Assembly: GCF_036226605.1 (NCBI RefSeq)
Contig: NZ_CP109000.1
Location: 682,001 to 746,000 of the forward strand
Reading direction: 5' to 3'
DNA from: Streptomyces sp. NBC_00704
Lineage (GTDB): Bacteria > Actinomycetota > Actinomycetes > Streptomycetales > Streptomycetaceae
Length of the DNA: 64,000 bases
This document shows, piece by piece, positions 8,643 to 17,324 of this stretch. The notes beneath the pieces are model-generated. The model was not told the origin of the DNA and made no database searches. It was given only the letters and a program-made list of their open reading frames with translations. The first letter of the stretch is position 1, and each line of letters starts with the position of its first letter. The translations under genes and the position numbers were made by a program.

Positions 8643-10462
8643 GTGTCGTCCTGTGCGCCGGGCCGGTCCTCGCGGTGGCGGTGACCGGGCAGGAACTCCT
8701 GCACCTTGGCCTTGAAGCCCTGGCGGACCATGCCCGCGCGGTCGCTGTCGCCCTTGAGGACGGACATGGCGGCCGCCTCGATCTGGTCGAGGCTCGCGTG
8801 CGGCGGGACGGGCGGCACGGCGGGGTCGGTCACGAAGTCCAGGACGCAGGGCCGGTCGGCGGCGAGCGCGGCCTGCCAGGCGCCCACCACGTCGCCCGGC
8901 TTCTCGACGCGGATGCCCTCCAGGCCGAACAGACGGGCCACGTCGGCGTAGGCGACGTCGGGGATCGACTGCGAGGCCTCGAACCGCGGGGCGCCCTCCA
9001 TGGCGCGCATCTCCCAGGTGACCTGGTTGAGGTCCCGGTTGTTCAGGACCGCCACGACGAGCCTCGGGTCCTCCCACTCCCGGTAGTACTTGGCGATCGT
9101 GATCAGCTCGGCCAGCCCGTTCATCTGCATCGCGCCGTCGCCGACGAGGGCGATGGCCGGACGGTCGCCGTGCGCGAACTTGGCGCCGATCGCGTAGGGC
9201 ACGCCGGGGCCCATGGTGGCGAGCGTGCCGGACAGCGAGCCGCGCATGGCGCCGCGCAGCCGCAGGTGGCGGGCGTACCAGTTGGCGGCCGATCCGGAGT
9301 CGGAGGACAGGATCACGTTCTCCGGCAGCAGGTCGTTCAGCGCGTGCACGACGTACTCGGGGTTGACGGGGTCGGCGTCGACCGCGGCCCGGCGCTGCAT
9401 GACCTCCTGCCAGCGCGCGGTGTCCTTCTCGACCTTCTCGCGCCACCCGGTGTTCGCGGCCGTGTCGACGAGCGGCAGCAGCCGGGTCAGCGTCGCGCGG
9501 GCGTCGCCGACCAGGTTGACCTCGAACGGGTAGCGCAGGCCCACCATGTGCGGGTCGATGTCGATCTGCACGGCCCGCGCCTGCCCGAACTCCGGCAGGA
9601 ACTGGGTGTAGGGGAACGACGATCCGATGACCAGGAGGGTGTCGCAGCCGGTCATCAGCTCGTAGGACGGCCGGGTGCCGAGCAGGCCGATGGACCCGGT
9701 GACGTAGGGCAGGTCGTCGTCGAGGACGTCCTTGCCGAGCAGTGCCTTGGCCACGCCCGCGCCGAGGCGGTCGGCGAGGGCCATGACCTCCTGGCGGGCT
9801 CCGCGCGCGCCCTGCCCGACCAGGATCGCGACCTTCTCGCCGGCGTTCAGGACCTCGGCGGCCCGTTCGAGGTCGGCGTCGGCGGGCACGGGCGCGTACG
9901 GCGACATGCCGAGGCTGGAGGGCACCATCTTGAAGGCGTGCCCGGGCGGCGAGTAGTCGAGTTCCTGCACGTCGGCCGGGACGATCACGGCCGTGACGGA
10001 GCGGCGGGCCATGGCCGTGCGCATGGCCCGGTCCAGCACGTTGGGCAGCTGCTCGGGGACGGTGACCATCTCGCAGAAGTCGGAGGCGACGTCCTTGTAG
10101 AGGCTGACGAGGTCGACCTCCTGCTGGTAGGAGCCGCCCATGGCGCTGCGGTCGGTCTGGCCGACGATCGCGACGACGGGCACGTGGTCCAGCTTCGCGT
10201 CGTACAGGCCGTTCAGCAGGTGGATGGCGCCGGGGCCGGAGGTGGCCGCGCACACGCCGACCCGTCCGGAGAACTTGGCGTAGCCGACGGCTTCGAAGGC
10301 GGCCATCTCCTCGTGGCGGGCCTGGATGAAGCGGGGGTTGTCCTGCGCCCGGCCCCAGGCCGCGAGGAGCCCGTTGATGCCGTCGCCGGGGTAGGCGAAG
10401 ACGTGCTCCACCCCCCACTCGCGCAGGCGCTCGAGGATGTGGTCGGAGACCTTCTTCGACAT
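8639..10462 (-). CDS. thiamine pyrophosphate-dependent enzyme (pyruvate oxidase/acetolactate synthase-like)
   Basis: A 607-residue three-domain TPP enzyme. The N-terminal pyrimidine-binding domain has the catalytic glutamate region ARHEEMAAFEAVGYAKFSG (about 48-66); the middle domain is Rossmann-like; the PP domain carries the TPP/Mg motif VGDGAMQMNG ending in VAVLNNRDLNQ. The overall pattern resembles PoxB/POX-type enzymes and the broad group called thiamine pyrophosphate-requiring proteins, so it probably decarboxylates a 2-oxoacid. It is 52 bp downstream of the FAD/Fe-S dehydrogenase, which could supply that 2-oxoacid, and overlaps the next gene by 4 bp. The reaction is inferred, not shown. 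Confidence 0.87.
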   Translation of the reverse strand: MSKKVSDHILERLREWGVEHVFAYPGDGINGLLAAWGRAQDNPRFIQARHEEMAAFEAVGYAKFSGRVGVCAATSGPGAIHLLNGLYDAKLDHVPVVAIVGQTDRSAMGGSYQQEVDLVSLYKDVASDFCEMVTVPEQLPNVLDRAMRTAMARRSVTAVIVPADVQELDYSPPGHAFKMVPSSLGMSPYAPVPADADLERAAEVLNAGEKVAILVGQGARGARQEVMALADRLGAGVAKALLGKDVLDDDLPYVTGSIGLLGTRPSYELMTGCDTLLVIGSSFPYTQFLPEFGQARAVQIDIDPHMVGLRYPFEVNLVGDARATLTRLLPLVDTAANTGWREKVEKDTARWQEVMQRRAAVDADPVNPEYVVHALNDLLPENVILSSDSGSAANWYARHLRLRGAMRGSLSGTLATMGPGVPYAIGAKFAHGDRPAIALVGDGAMQMNGLAELITIAKYYREWEDPRLVVAVLNNRDLNQVTWEMRAMEGAPRFEASQSIPDVAYADVARLFGLEGIRVEKPGDVVGAWQAALAADRPCVLDFVTDPAVPPVPPHASLDQIEAAAMSVLKGDSDRAGMVRQGFKAKVQEFLPGHRHREDRPGAQDDT

Positions 10463-10514
10463 GTGCGGAACCTTTCCTGGTGGGTGCCCTTCCTGGTGGG
10501 CGTGCGATCGGCGG

Positions 10515-13500
10515 CTACGCGCGGCGCAGCGCGCGCAGGGCCCCTCTGCCGGTCGCCGTGGCGGCGGCGGCCGCGGTGACGGCGGCGGCCGCCGTGGTCG
10601 ACCAGCGGACCGCCCGGGAGGGCCGTGCCGGGCGCGTGGCCGACTGCTCGGGGTGTTCGCCGGGCAGCGGGCCGTCGAGACCGAGGGCCAGTGCCTCGGC
10701 CAGGTGCAGGGCCCGCCGTCCGGTCCCGCCCTGTTCGATCTGGGTGCGGCAACTGAAGCCGTCGGAGAGGACCAGGCTGTCGGGGGACGCGCCGCGGACG
10801 GCGGGCAGGACGCCCAGTTCGGCGACGGCCATGGAGACCTCGTGGTGGCCGCTCTCGAAGCCGAAGTTTCCGGCCAGCCCGCAGCAGCCCTCGTCGAGGA
10901 CGTCGGCGTCCAGGCCCGCGCGGCGCATGAGTTCGCGGTCGGCGTCGAACTTCATGACGGCGTGCTGGTGGCAGTGGGTCTGCACGGTCGCGTGCCGGTC
11001 GAGCCGGGGCGGCCGCCAGCCGTCGGGCGCGTGGTGGACGAGGTGTTCGGCGAAGGTGCGGACCTGCCCGGCCAGCCGCCGCACGTCCTGGTCCTCGGGC
11101 ATCAGCTCGGGGGCGTCGGAGCGGAAGACGGCGGTGCAGGAGGGTTCGAGGCCGATGACCGGGGTGCCGGCCTCCAGGTACGGGCGCAGCACGTCGAGGG
11201 TGTGGCGCAGCACCTTCTGCGCGCGGGGCAGCTGGCCGGTGGAGATCCAGGTCAGACCGCAGCACACCGGCCGGTCGGGCACGGCGACGCGGAAGCCGGC
11301 GTCCTCCAGGACGCGCACGGCCGAGACGGCGATCGCGGGATGGAAGTAGGTGCTGAAGGTGTCGGGCCACAGCACGACGGTGCGCGGGTCCGCCGGGTCG
11401 GGTGCGTCGGCCTCGCGGGCCCGCCACCACTGCACGAAGGACTGCCCGGCGAACACGGGCGCGGAGCGGGCCGCGTCGACGCCGGCCAGGAGCTTGCCCG
11501 CGCGGGACAGTCCCGGCGCGTGCAGCGCGGCGTTGACCAGCGAGGGGGCCAGGCGGGACAGGCGCGCCCACACGGGCAGCCAGCCCATCGAGTAGTGCGC
11601 CGCCGGCCGCATCCGGCCCTCGTAGTGGTGGGAGAGGAACTCCGCCTTGAGGGTGGCCATGTCGACGCCCGTGGGGCAGTCCGACTTGCAGCCCTTGCAG
11701 GCCAGGCACAGGTCCAGCGCGTCGTGCACCTCGGTGGAGCGCCAGCCGTCCCGGACGGCCGAGTCGGCGTGCCCGCCGAGCATCTCGAAGAGCAGCCGGG
11801 CCCGGCCGCGGGTGGAGTGCTCCTCCTCCCGGGTCGCCCGGTACGAGGGGCACATCACGCCGCCGGAGTGGCCGCGGCAGTTGCCGATGCCGACGCACCG
11901 CATCACGGCCCGGTTGAAGGAGTGGTCGTCCTCGGGGAAGCCGAAGTGCGTCGCGGGGGTCGCGGGGCGCCAGTGGGGACCGAGACGCAGCTGCCCGTCG
12001 ACCGGGTGGGGGTGGACGATCTTGCCCGGGTTCATCCGGTCGTCCGGGTCGAACAGCGCCTTCAGCTCGCCGAACGCGGTCACCAGGCGGTCGCCGAACA
12101 TGCGGGTGAGCAGCTCGCCGCGCGCCTGGCCGTCGCCGTGCTCGCCCGACAGGGAACCGCCGTAGGAGGCGACGAGGTCGGCGGCGCGCTCCACGAAGCG
12201 CCGGAAGCGTGCCACGCCCTCGGCGGTCCTGAGCCCGAACGGGATCCGGGTGTGGACGCAGCCCTGCCCGAAGTGCCCGTACAGCGAGGGATGGTCGTAG
12301 TCGAACTCCTCGAACAGCTTCTTCAGGTCCCGCAGATAGTCGCCGAGCCGTTCGGGCGGGACGGCGGAGTCCTCCCAGCCCTCCCACGTCTCCCGGTCGT
12401 CCGGAGGGCGTGCCGTGACGCCGAGGCCGGCCTCGCGCGCCTTGAGCATCCGCTGCTCGCGCTCGGGGTCGTCGGAGAACGCGACCGTGGCGTCCTTCTC
12501 GCTCCGGCCGACGGCGCGCAGCAGCGCGTGGGCCTGGGCGTCGACGTCCTCCTGGCTGTCGCCGCCGAACTGCAGCATCAGCCAGCTGTCGCCCTCGGGC
12601 AGGGCGTCGAGCGACTCCAGGTAGGCGTGCTCCTCGCGCATCAGCTGGGCCATGCGGCCGTCGAGCGCCTCCAGCTGACCCGGTTCGCAGTGCTCCAGGA
12701 GGTGGGCGACGTCGTCCGCCGCCGCGCAGATGTCGTCGTAGCCCAGGACCAGCAGCGACTGGCAGGCGGGCACGGGCACCAGGTCGAGTTCGGCGCGCAG
12801 CACGGTCACCAGCGTGCCCTCGCTGCCGACGAGGGCCCGGGCGACGTCGAGGCCGTTCTCCGGCAGGAGCGAGTCGAGGTTGTAGCCGGAGACCCGGCGC
12901 GGGATCTTCGGATAGCCCTGCCGGATGTCGGCGAGGTACTCGGCGACGATGCGGTCGAGTCCGTCGTACAGCTCGGCGCGGCGGCCGCCCTCGGCGGCGA
13001 TCCGCGCCCGCTCGGCGCGCGACGTGGGCCCGACCCACATCCGGACGCCGTCGTAGGTGAGCACCTCCAGGCGGCGCACGTTGTCGACGGTTTTGCCGTA
13101 CGCCTGGGCGGACGCGCCGCACGAGTTGTTGCCGATCATGCCGCCGAGGGCGCAGTGGCTGTGCGTGGACGGCCTCGGGCCGAACTGGAGCCCGTGGTCC
13201 GCCAGACGGCGGTTCAGCTCGTCCAGGACGATCCCCGGCTCGACCACGCAGGTGCGCGCGTCGGGATCGACGCTCACCAGGGCGTGGCAGTACTTGCTCC
13301 AGTCGATCACCAGGGCCGTGTTCGTCGACTGGCCCGCCAGACTCGTGCCGCCGCCGCGCGACAGCACCGGGGCGCCGAAGCGGGCGCAGACCTCCACCGC
13401 CCGCGCCCCGGCCTCGACGGTGCGGGGCACCACGACGCCGACGGGCACCTGCCGGTAGTTCGATCCGTCCGTGGCGTAGGCGCCCCGGCTGCCCGCGTCG

Positions 13501-13589
13501 AAGCGGACCTCGCCGTCCACGGCCGCGCGCAGTGCCGCCTCCAGCCCGGGAAGATCCGACACGGGGGCGTCGGTGTGGGGGTGATTCAT
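10515..13589 (-). CDS. FAD-binding and Fe-S-binding D-2-hydroxyacid dehydrogenase (YdiJ/Dld-II-like fusion)
   Basis: A 1024-residue fusion. Residues about 40-240 form a PCMH-type FAD domain (SRGGGTSLAGQ), followed by an FAD-oxidase C-terminal domain, a 4Fe-4S motif LCLACKGCKSDCPTG (about 630), and two CCG domains (PVCCGLTW near 775 and GCCGLAGNFGFE near 901). The size and order match E. coli YdiJ, a D-2-hydroxyglutarate dehydrogenase, and related D-lactate dehydrogenases passing electrons to the respiratory chain. The ATG at 13589 begins MNHPHTD; the open frame upstream to 13937 is arginine-rich and not gene-like. It leads the minus-strand operon that continues into the TPP enzyme. The last 30 residues contain an Ala-rich hydrophobic run. 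Confidence 0.88.
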   Translation of the reverse strand: MNHPHTDAPVSDLPGLEAALRAAVDGEVRFDAGSRGAYATDGSNYRQVPVGVVVPRTVEAGARAVEVCARFGAPVLSRGGGTSLAGQSTNTALVIDWSKYCHALVSVDPDARTCVVEPGIVLDELNRRLADHGLQFGPRPSTHSHCALGGMIGNNSCGASAQAYGKTVDNVRRLEVLTYDGVRMWVGPTSRAERARIAAEGGRRAELYDGLDRIVAEYLADIRQGYPKIPRRVSGYNLDSLLPENGLDVARALVGSEGTLVTVLRAELDLVPVPACQSLLVLGYDDICAAADDVAHLLEHCEPGQLEALDGRMAQLMREEHAYLESLDALPEGDSWLMLQFGGDSQEDVDAQAHALLRAVGRSEKDATVAFSDDPEREQRMLKAREAGLGVTARPPDDRETWEGWEDSAVPPERLGDYLRDLKKLFEEFDYDHPSLYGHFGQGCVHTRIPFGLRTAEGVARFRRFVERAADLVASYGGSLSGEHGDGQARGELLTRMFGDRLVTAFGELKALFDPDDRMNPGKIVHPHPVDGQLRLGPHWRPATPATHFGFPEDDHSFNRAVMRCVGIGNCRGHSGGVMCPSYRATREEEHSTRGRARLLFEMLGGHADSAVRDGWRSTEVHDALDLCLACKGCKSDCPTGVDMATLKAEFLSHHYEGRMRPAAHYSMGWLPVWARLSRLAPSLVNAALHAPGLSRAGKLLAGVDAARSAPVFAGQSFVQWWRAREADAPDPADPRTVVLWPDTFSTYFHPAIAVSAVRVLEDAGFRVAVPDRPVCCGLTWISTGQLPRAQKVLRHTLDVLRPYLEAGTPVIGLEPSCTAVFRSDAPELMPEDQDVRRLAGQVRTFAEHLVHHAPDGWRPPRLDRHATVQTHCHQHAVMKFDADRELMRRAGLDADVLDEGCCGLAGNFGFESGHHEVSMAVAELGVLPAVRGASPDSLVLSDGFSCRTQIEQGGTGRRALHLAEALALGLDGPLPGEHPEQSATRPARPSRAVRWSTTAAAAVTAAAAATATGRGALRALRRA

Positions 13590-13674
13590 GGAACGATCCG
13601 CCTTCCCAAGCCGTTCACCGGACGCGACGACACGCCGACGCGGCTCCGCCGGCCTCCTTCCCTGCCGCCGCGAC

Positions 13675-13710
13675 CGCCGAGTACCCACCATTGCAGAGTG
13701 CAAAGGTGCC
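13675..13710 (-). promoter_or_regulatory. putative operon promoter with TTGCA-N3-TGCAA operator
   Basis: About 100 bp before the FAD/Fe-S gene, an AT-richer patch carries a perfect palindrome TTGCAGAGTGCAA (13691-13703). Read on the minus strand it is directly followed by GGGTAC (13686-13681). GGGTAC resembles the -10 of Streptomyces sigB-type stress promoters, and CTTT lies 15 nt upstream, one base off the usual GTTT. The palindrome overlaps the spacer, where a repressor could block transcription. The MarR gene at the operon's end is one candidate binder. This is inference from pattern and position. Confidence 0.4.
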
Positions 13711-14151
13711 TTTTTCCGTCCGCGTGGGACGAGCCGGCCGTGGCCGCGGGGGCCCGGTCGGAAAGTGGGCGGAGGCGGGCAGCGGGCGCGTCGAAGGCGG
13801 GGGCCTCGCCGGCTCCCGGCCCTGCTCCCCGCCGCGTCCTGAAAGGGACCGGCCTCGACCTGCTCACCGACAGAGGGCAGACGGCAGTCCGCGGCAGGGA
13901 TCAGTGGACCGCACGGCACGGGGCCGCCGACGGACAACGGGGAGTCGGCCGGGCCGGCGCGCCGACGCCCGGCTGCTCAGCCCTCCGCCGACGCGGCGAC
14001 CAGGCGCGTCATAGCGAGTCGGAGGTCGGGCGTCGGAGGTCGGGCGTCGGGGGCGCCCGGTCGGCTGGTCATCAGGAGATGGCGGGCGGCGCCGACGGTG
14101 GCGGGGGCCGCCGTCTCGGATCGGTCGAGCCGTCCCCCGCCCCGCTGCGTC
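13711..14151. other. gene-free stretch with a 14-bp tandem repeat
   Basis: Between the dehydrogenase start region and the end of the universal stress gene there are about 440 bp with no convincing reading frame; the open frames are long only because of GC bias and have arginine/proline-rich translations. It contains a short tandem repeat (14018-14051) with unit GTCGGAGGTCGGGC, two full copies plus a partial third. No terminator hairpin stands out. Confidence 0.55.
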
Positions 14152-15027
14152 TCAGTCGTGCGGGACGACGGCGATCGGGCAGCGCCCGTGGTGGATGGCG
14201 GCGTGGGCGACCGGACCGAGGTGGGTCGCCCCGCTGTGCCGGGGCGCACGCCGGCCCACGACCAGCAGTCCGGCGCCCTCGGAGGCCTGGACGCCCACCT
14301 TGGCGGCGCTCGCGAGACGGATGCTCTCGACCACCTCCACCTGCGGGTACTTCTCCCGCCAGGGCTGCAACAGCCTGTCCAGCTCGTGCTGTGCGTCCTT
14401 CGTCATCTCCTCGGTCACCTGGTGGTCCACCCCCCAGGGCACCCGCGCGTGAAGGGGCACGCTCCGGCCGTGCGCGACCATCAGCGGCACCTCCCTGGCC
14501 GCCGCCGAATGGAACGCGAAGTCGAGCAGACCGTCACAGGAGCCGTTCAGCTTGACGGCCACGACCACACGTCCGCCGGGTCCGGGCTCCACTCCCCCGT
14601 GCCGCCCTTTTCCGGCGCCGCGCACGAGCACCACCGGGCACGGCGCGTGCGCCACCACCGGCATGCTGACCTCGCCCATGAAGTAGCTCTCCACGGTCCC
14701 CATCCCGTGGGAGCCGAGCACGGTCATCTCCGACTCCGACGCCGCCTTGAGCAGAGCGGCGTGCGGGTCGTCGGCCACGAGAGTCCCGACGACCGTCAGG
14801 CCCGGGTGACGGGCCTGCGCCTCCGCCCGCGCCGTGTGCACGAGGCGCTTGGCCCAGTAGTTCTGGTCGACCGCGGAGGTGGCGTGCGCGGGCTCCGGCG
14901 ACAGCAGGGGCCAGGCATGCAGCAGACGCAGGGTGAGCCTGCGCCTGGCGGCTTCGTCGGCGGCCCACCGCGCGGCGGCGAGACTCTCGGGTGAGCCGTC
15001 GAGGCCCACAGTGACGACCGGTTCCAT
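14152..15027 (-). CDS. tandem universal stress protein (UspA family)
   Basis: A 291-residue protein with two UspA domains (about 1-145 and 150-291). Each starts with the usual strand (VVTVGLDGSPES; VVVAVKLNGSCDG) and ends with an ATP-binding-type glycine loop (LGSHGMGTVES; VVGRRAPRHSGATHLG). The first domain matches the G-2x-G-9x-G/S pattern well, the second less well. Such paired Usp proteins in actinomycetes bind ATP and act in stress or dormancy. The ATG at 15027 follows GACGGAGG at good spacing; the frame is open far upstream without gene-like composition. It appears monocistronic. Confidence 0.9.
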   Translation of the reverse strand: MEPVVTVGLDGSPESLAAARWAADEAARRRLTLRLLHAWPLLSPEPAHATSAVDQNYWAKRLVHTARAEAQARHPGLTVVGTLVADDPHAALLKAASESEMTVLGSHGMGTVESYFMGEVSMPVVAHAPCPVVLVRGAGKGRHGGVEPGPGGRVVVAVKLNGSCDGLLDFAFHSAAAREVPLMVAHGRSVPLHARVPWGVDHQVTEEMTKDAQHELDRLLQPWREKYPQVEVVESIRLASAAKVGVQASEGAGLLVVGRRAPRHSGATHLGPVAHAAIHHGRCPIAVVPHD

Positions 15028-15513
15028 GGCGGCGGCCTCCGTCTCGTTGCTGCGGATGGAAAACGTCAGGACACGAGGACACGACGGTGGACGAGGGCGT
15101 GCGCCCCGCGGTGCACGGGTCCGACGGCGGACCGCTCCGGAAGCCCGCGACGTGCCGGACGGGCTGCTTCCGTCCTTGCATCCCTCCTTGCTTCCCTCCT
15201 TAGAGAATCGCTCCATCCCCTCCCCGCCGCATGCGGAGCCGGAGCCCTCGGAGGCGGGGGTGCGGGCGGGGGCGGGGTCCGGTCCCGGAGGCCGGGGTGG
15301 TGGGCCGAGCCGGCGCGACCGTCCTCGGCGAGCGCGCGTCACCGAAGGCGGGCACTGCCGGGCCCGGCCGAGTGCGCCGTCGGGCGGCCGGGCCCGCATC
15401 CCGGTATCCGCCACCGGCCCCCGGCGGGAGCCGCGGCCCCGAACACCGGTCCGGCCCGCGCCGGGACCACCGGATAGAGTGCGCGGGACGGCAGCCCGGC
15501 CAGGAGGCGAAGC
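15028..15513. other. intergenic region between divergent genes
   Basis: About 485 bp separate the divergent universal stress and metallophosphoesterase genes. I see no gene. It contains a short direct repeat of CCTCCTTGC/CCTCCTTAG type near 15173-15203, followed by AGAGAATCG, one of the few AT-richer points, which could belong to either promoter. The rest is GC-rich, without coding features. Confidence 0.5.
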
Positions 15514-16734
15514 GTGACCGACACCAGCGACACCCGGCCCGCCGAGAGCGCACCGCACGCTCCGCGGCGGAGTCCGCTGCTCCGCCTGATGCGCTACCTC
15601 CCCATGATCGCCCCCGTCCTGCTGTGGGCCGTGCCCTGCTGGGTGCTCCTGTACACCGGCCAGCACTGGCCGCCGCCCGTCGCAGCGGCCGCCACCGCGC
15701 TGTTCGTCCTCGGGCTCGTCGGCATGCCGCTCGCCATGGTGCACGGCCACGGCCGGCGCCAGCGGGACCGGGCCGCGATCGCCGGTGACACCCTGCTGGG
15801 CGCGAGCTGGGTTCTGTTCACCTGGTCCGTTCTGCTCGGCGTCCTGCTGCGCCTCGCCCTGACCGTGGCCGGCGTCGGCGGGAGCCAGGACCGGGCCCGC
15901 ACCGTCACGTGGGCCGTCCTCGGCGTGACCGTCGTACTGCTCGCCTGGGGTTACGCCGAGGCGCGCCGGGTGCCGCGCGTGCGCCGGCTCGACGTTCGGC
16001 TACCGCGGCTGGGAGCCGGGCTGGACGGCACGCGCGTCGTCCTCATCACCGACACCCACTACGGCCCCCTCGATCGCGCCCGCTGGTCGGCACGGGTGTG
16101 CGAGACGGTGAACACCCTGGAGGCCGACCTGGTCTGCCACACCGGCGACATCGCGGACGGCACCGCGCGACGCCGCCGCGCCCAGGCCGCCCCGCTCGGC
16201 ACCGTGCGGGCCACCCGGGCCCGGGTCTACGTCACCGGCAACCACGAGTACTACAGCGAGGCCCAGGGCTGGGTCGACCTGATGGACGAGCTGGGCTGGG
16301 AACCGCTGCGCAACCGCCATCTGCTGCTCGAACGCGGCGGCGACACCCTCGTGGTCGCCGGCGTCGACGACGTCACCGCCGAGTCCTCCGGCCTGGCCGG
16401 CCACCGCGCCCACCTCGCCGGAGCCCTGGCCGGGGCCGACCCCGGCCTGCCCGTTCTGCTCCTGGCCCACCAGCCGAAGTTCGTCGACCGGGCGGCCGCC
16501 GCCGGAATCGACCTCCAGCTGTCCGGCCACACCCACGGCGGCCAGATCTGGCCCTTCCACCACCTGGTCCGCCTCGACCAGCCCGTCGTCGCCGGACTGA
16601 GCCGCCACGGCGCCCGCACCCTCCTCTACACGAGCCGCGGCACCGGCTTCTGGGGGCCGCCGTTCCGCGTCTTCGCCCCCAGCGAGATCACCCTGCTCGT
16701 ACTCCGCTCCCCGCAACCGCCCGCCGCGACGTAG
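15514..16734 (+). CDS. membrane-anchored metallophosphoesterase (YkuE-like)
   Basis: A 406-residue protein with about four N-terminal transmembrane segments (residues 30-150) followed by a calcineurin-type phosphoesterase domain. The metal-binding series is complete: LITDTHYG (about 178), CHTGDIAD (about 209), GNHEYY (about 242), LLLAHQP (about 322) and SGHTHGGQIWP (about 336). Homologs such as B. subtilis YkuE act on lipid-linked or phosphorylated substrates at the membrane. The GTG at 15514 follows AGGAGG at ideal distance. The GNHEYY form rather than GNHD is typical of this subgroup. It is a single-gene unit. Confidence 0.9.
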   Translation: MTDTSDTRPAESAPHAPRRSPLLRLMRYLPMIAPVLLWAVPCWVLLYTGQHWPPPVAAAATALFVLGLVGMPLAMVHGHGRRQRDRAAIAGDTLLGASWVLFTWSVLLGVLLRLALTVAGVGGSQDRARTVTWAVLGVTVVLLAWGYAEARRVPRVRRLDVRLPRLGAGLDGTRVVLITDTHYGPLDRARWSARVCETVNTLEADLVCHTGDIADGTARRRRAQAAPLGTVRATRARVYVTGNHEYYSEAQGWVDLMDELGWEPLRNRHLLLERGGDTLVVAGVDDVTAESSGLAGHRAHLAGALAGADPGLPVLLLAHQPKFVDRAAAAGIDLQLSGHTHGGQIWPFHHLVRLDQPVVAGLSRHGARTLLYTSRGTGFWGPPFRVFAPSEITLLVLRSPQPPAAT

Positions 16735-16806
16735 GGCCACGGGACGGCCGGAGCCTCCGCAACACCTGGTGGCGCACGCGAGGGCGGTGCGGGCCGCGCA
16801 CCCCGT

Positions 16807-17289
16807 TCACTCGGGGACCGTGGTCTCGAACCACGTGGGTTCGTCGGCGATCGCCTGCTTGATGCGGAAGAGCTGCCGTTCCTGCATGAGCGGCAGGGCG
16901 TCGAGCGCGAACCACCCCACGGCGACGGACTCGTCGTCGTTGACGCGCGCCTCGCCGCCGACGGCCCGGCAGCGGAAGGTGATGTCCATGAACTGGCACC
17001 GGTCGCCGTTCGGGTACTCCACCGCGTCGCCCGCGCGCACCAGGACGACGCGCTCGGGGACGCAGTGCACGCCCGCCTCCTCGTAGACCTCCCGGACCGC
17101 GCAGTCGGCGGGCTGCTCTCCGGGGTCCGGGATGCCGGCGATCACGGTCCACCGGCGGTTGTCCGCGCGCTGGCCCAGCAGCACCCGCCCCTCGTCGTCG
17201 AAGACGACGGCGCTCACGCCGGGAAGCCAGAGCAGATGGTGTCCGGCGGAGGCGCGGATGTCGGTGATGAAGTCAGGAGTCGCCATCAT
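16807..17289 (-). CDS. Nudix hydrolase
   Basis: A 160-residue enzyme that would hydrolyse a nucleoside diphosphate linked to another moiety. The Nudix box is perfect: G-x5-E-x7-REVYEEAGV, beginning at GIPDPGEQ (about residue 54). The segment HHLLWLPGVSAVVFDDEGRVLLGQR is the strand before the box seen in mutator-type and NADH-pyrophosphatase-like members. Two adjacent ATG codons (17289, 17286) are available; the first is used here. Neighbours are convergent or tail-to-tail, so context does not narrow the substrate. Confidence 0.88.
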   Translation of the reverse strand: MMATPDFITDIRASAGHHLLWLPGVSAVVFDDEGRVLLGQRADNRRWTVIAGIPDPGEQPADCAVREVYEEAGVHCVPERVVLVRAGDAVEYPNGDRCQFMDITFRCRAVGGEARVNDDESVAVGWFALDALPLMQERQLFRIKQAIADEPTWFETTVPE

Positions 17290-17324
17290 CCGACCCTAAC
17301 CGGGCGCGGCAGCACCCCCGGCGG

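Noticed and set aside
13977..14249. Possible 90-residue minus-strand gene
   Set aside because: It overlaps the end of the universal stress gene out of frame and has Pro/Thr/Arg-rich composition without a family.
10437..14555. 1372-codon plus-strand open frame
   Set aside because: It is antisense to the FAD/Fe-S dehydrogenase, whose motifs are unmistakable; the plus translation is low-complexity.
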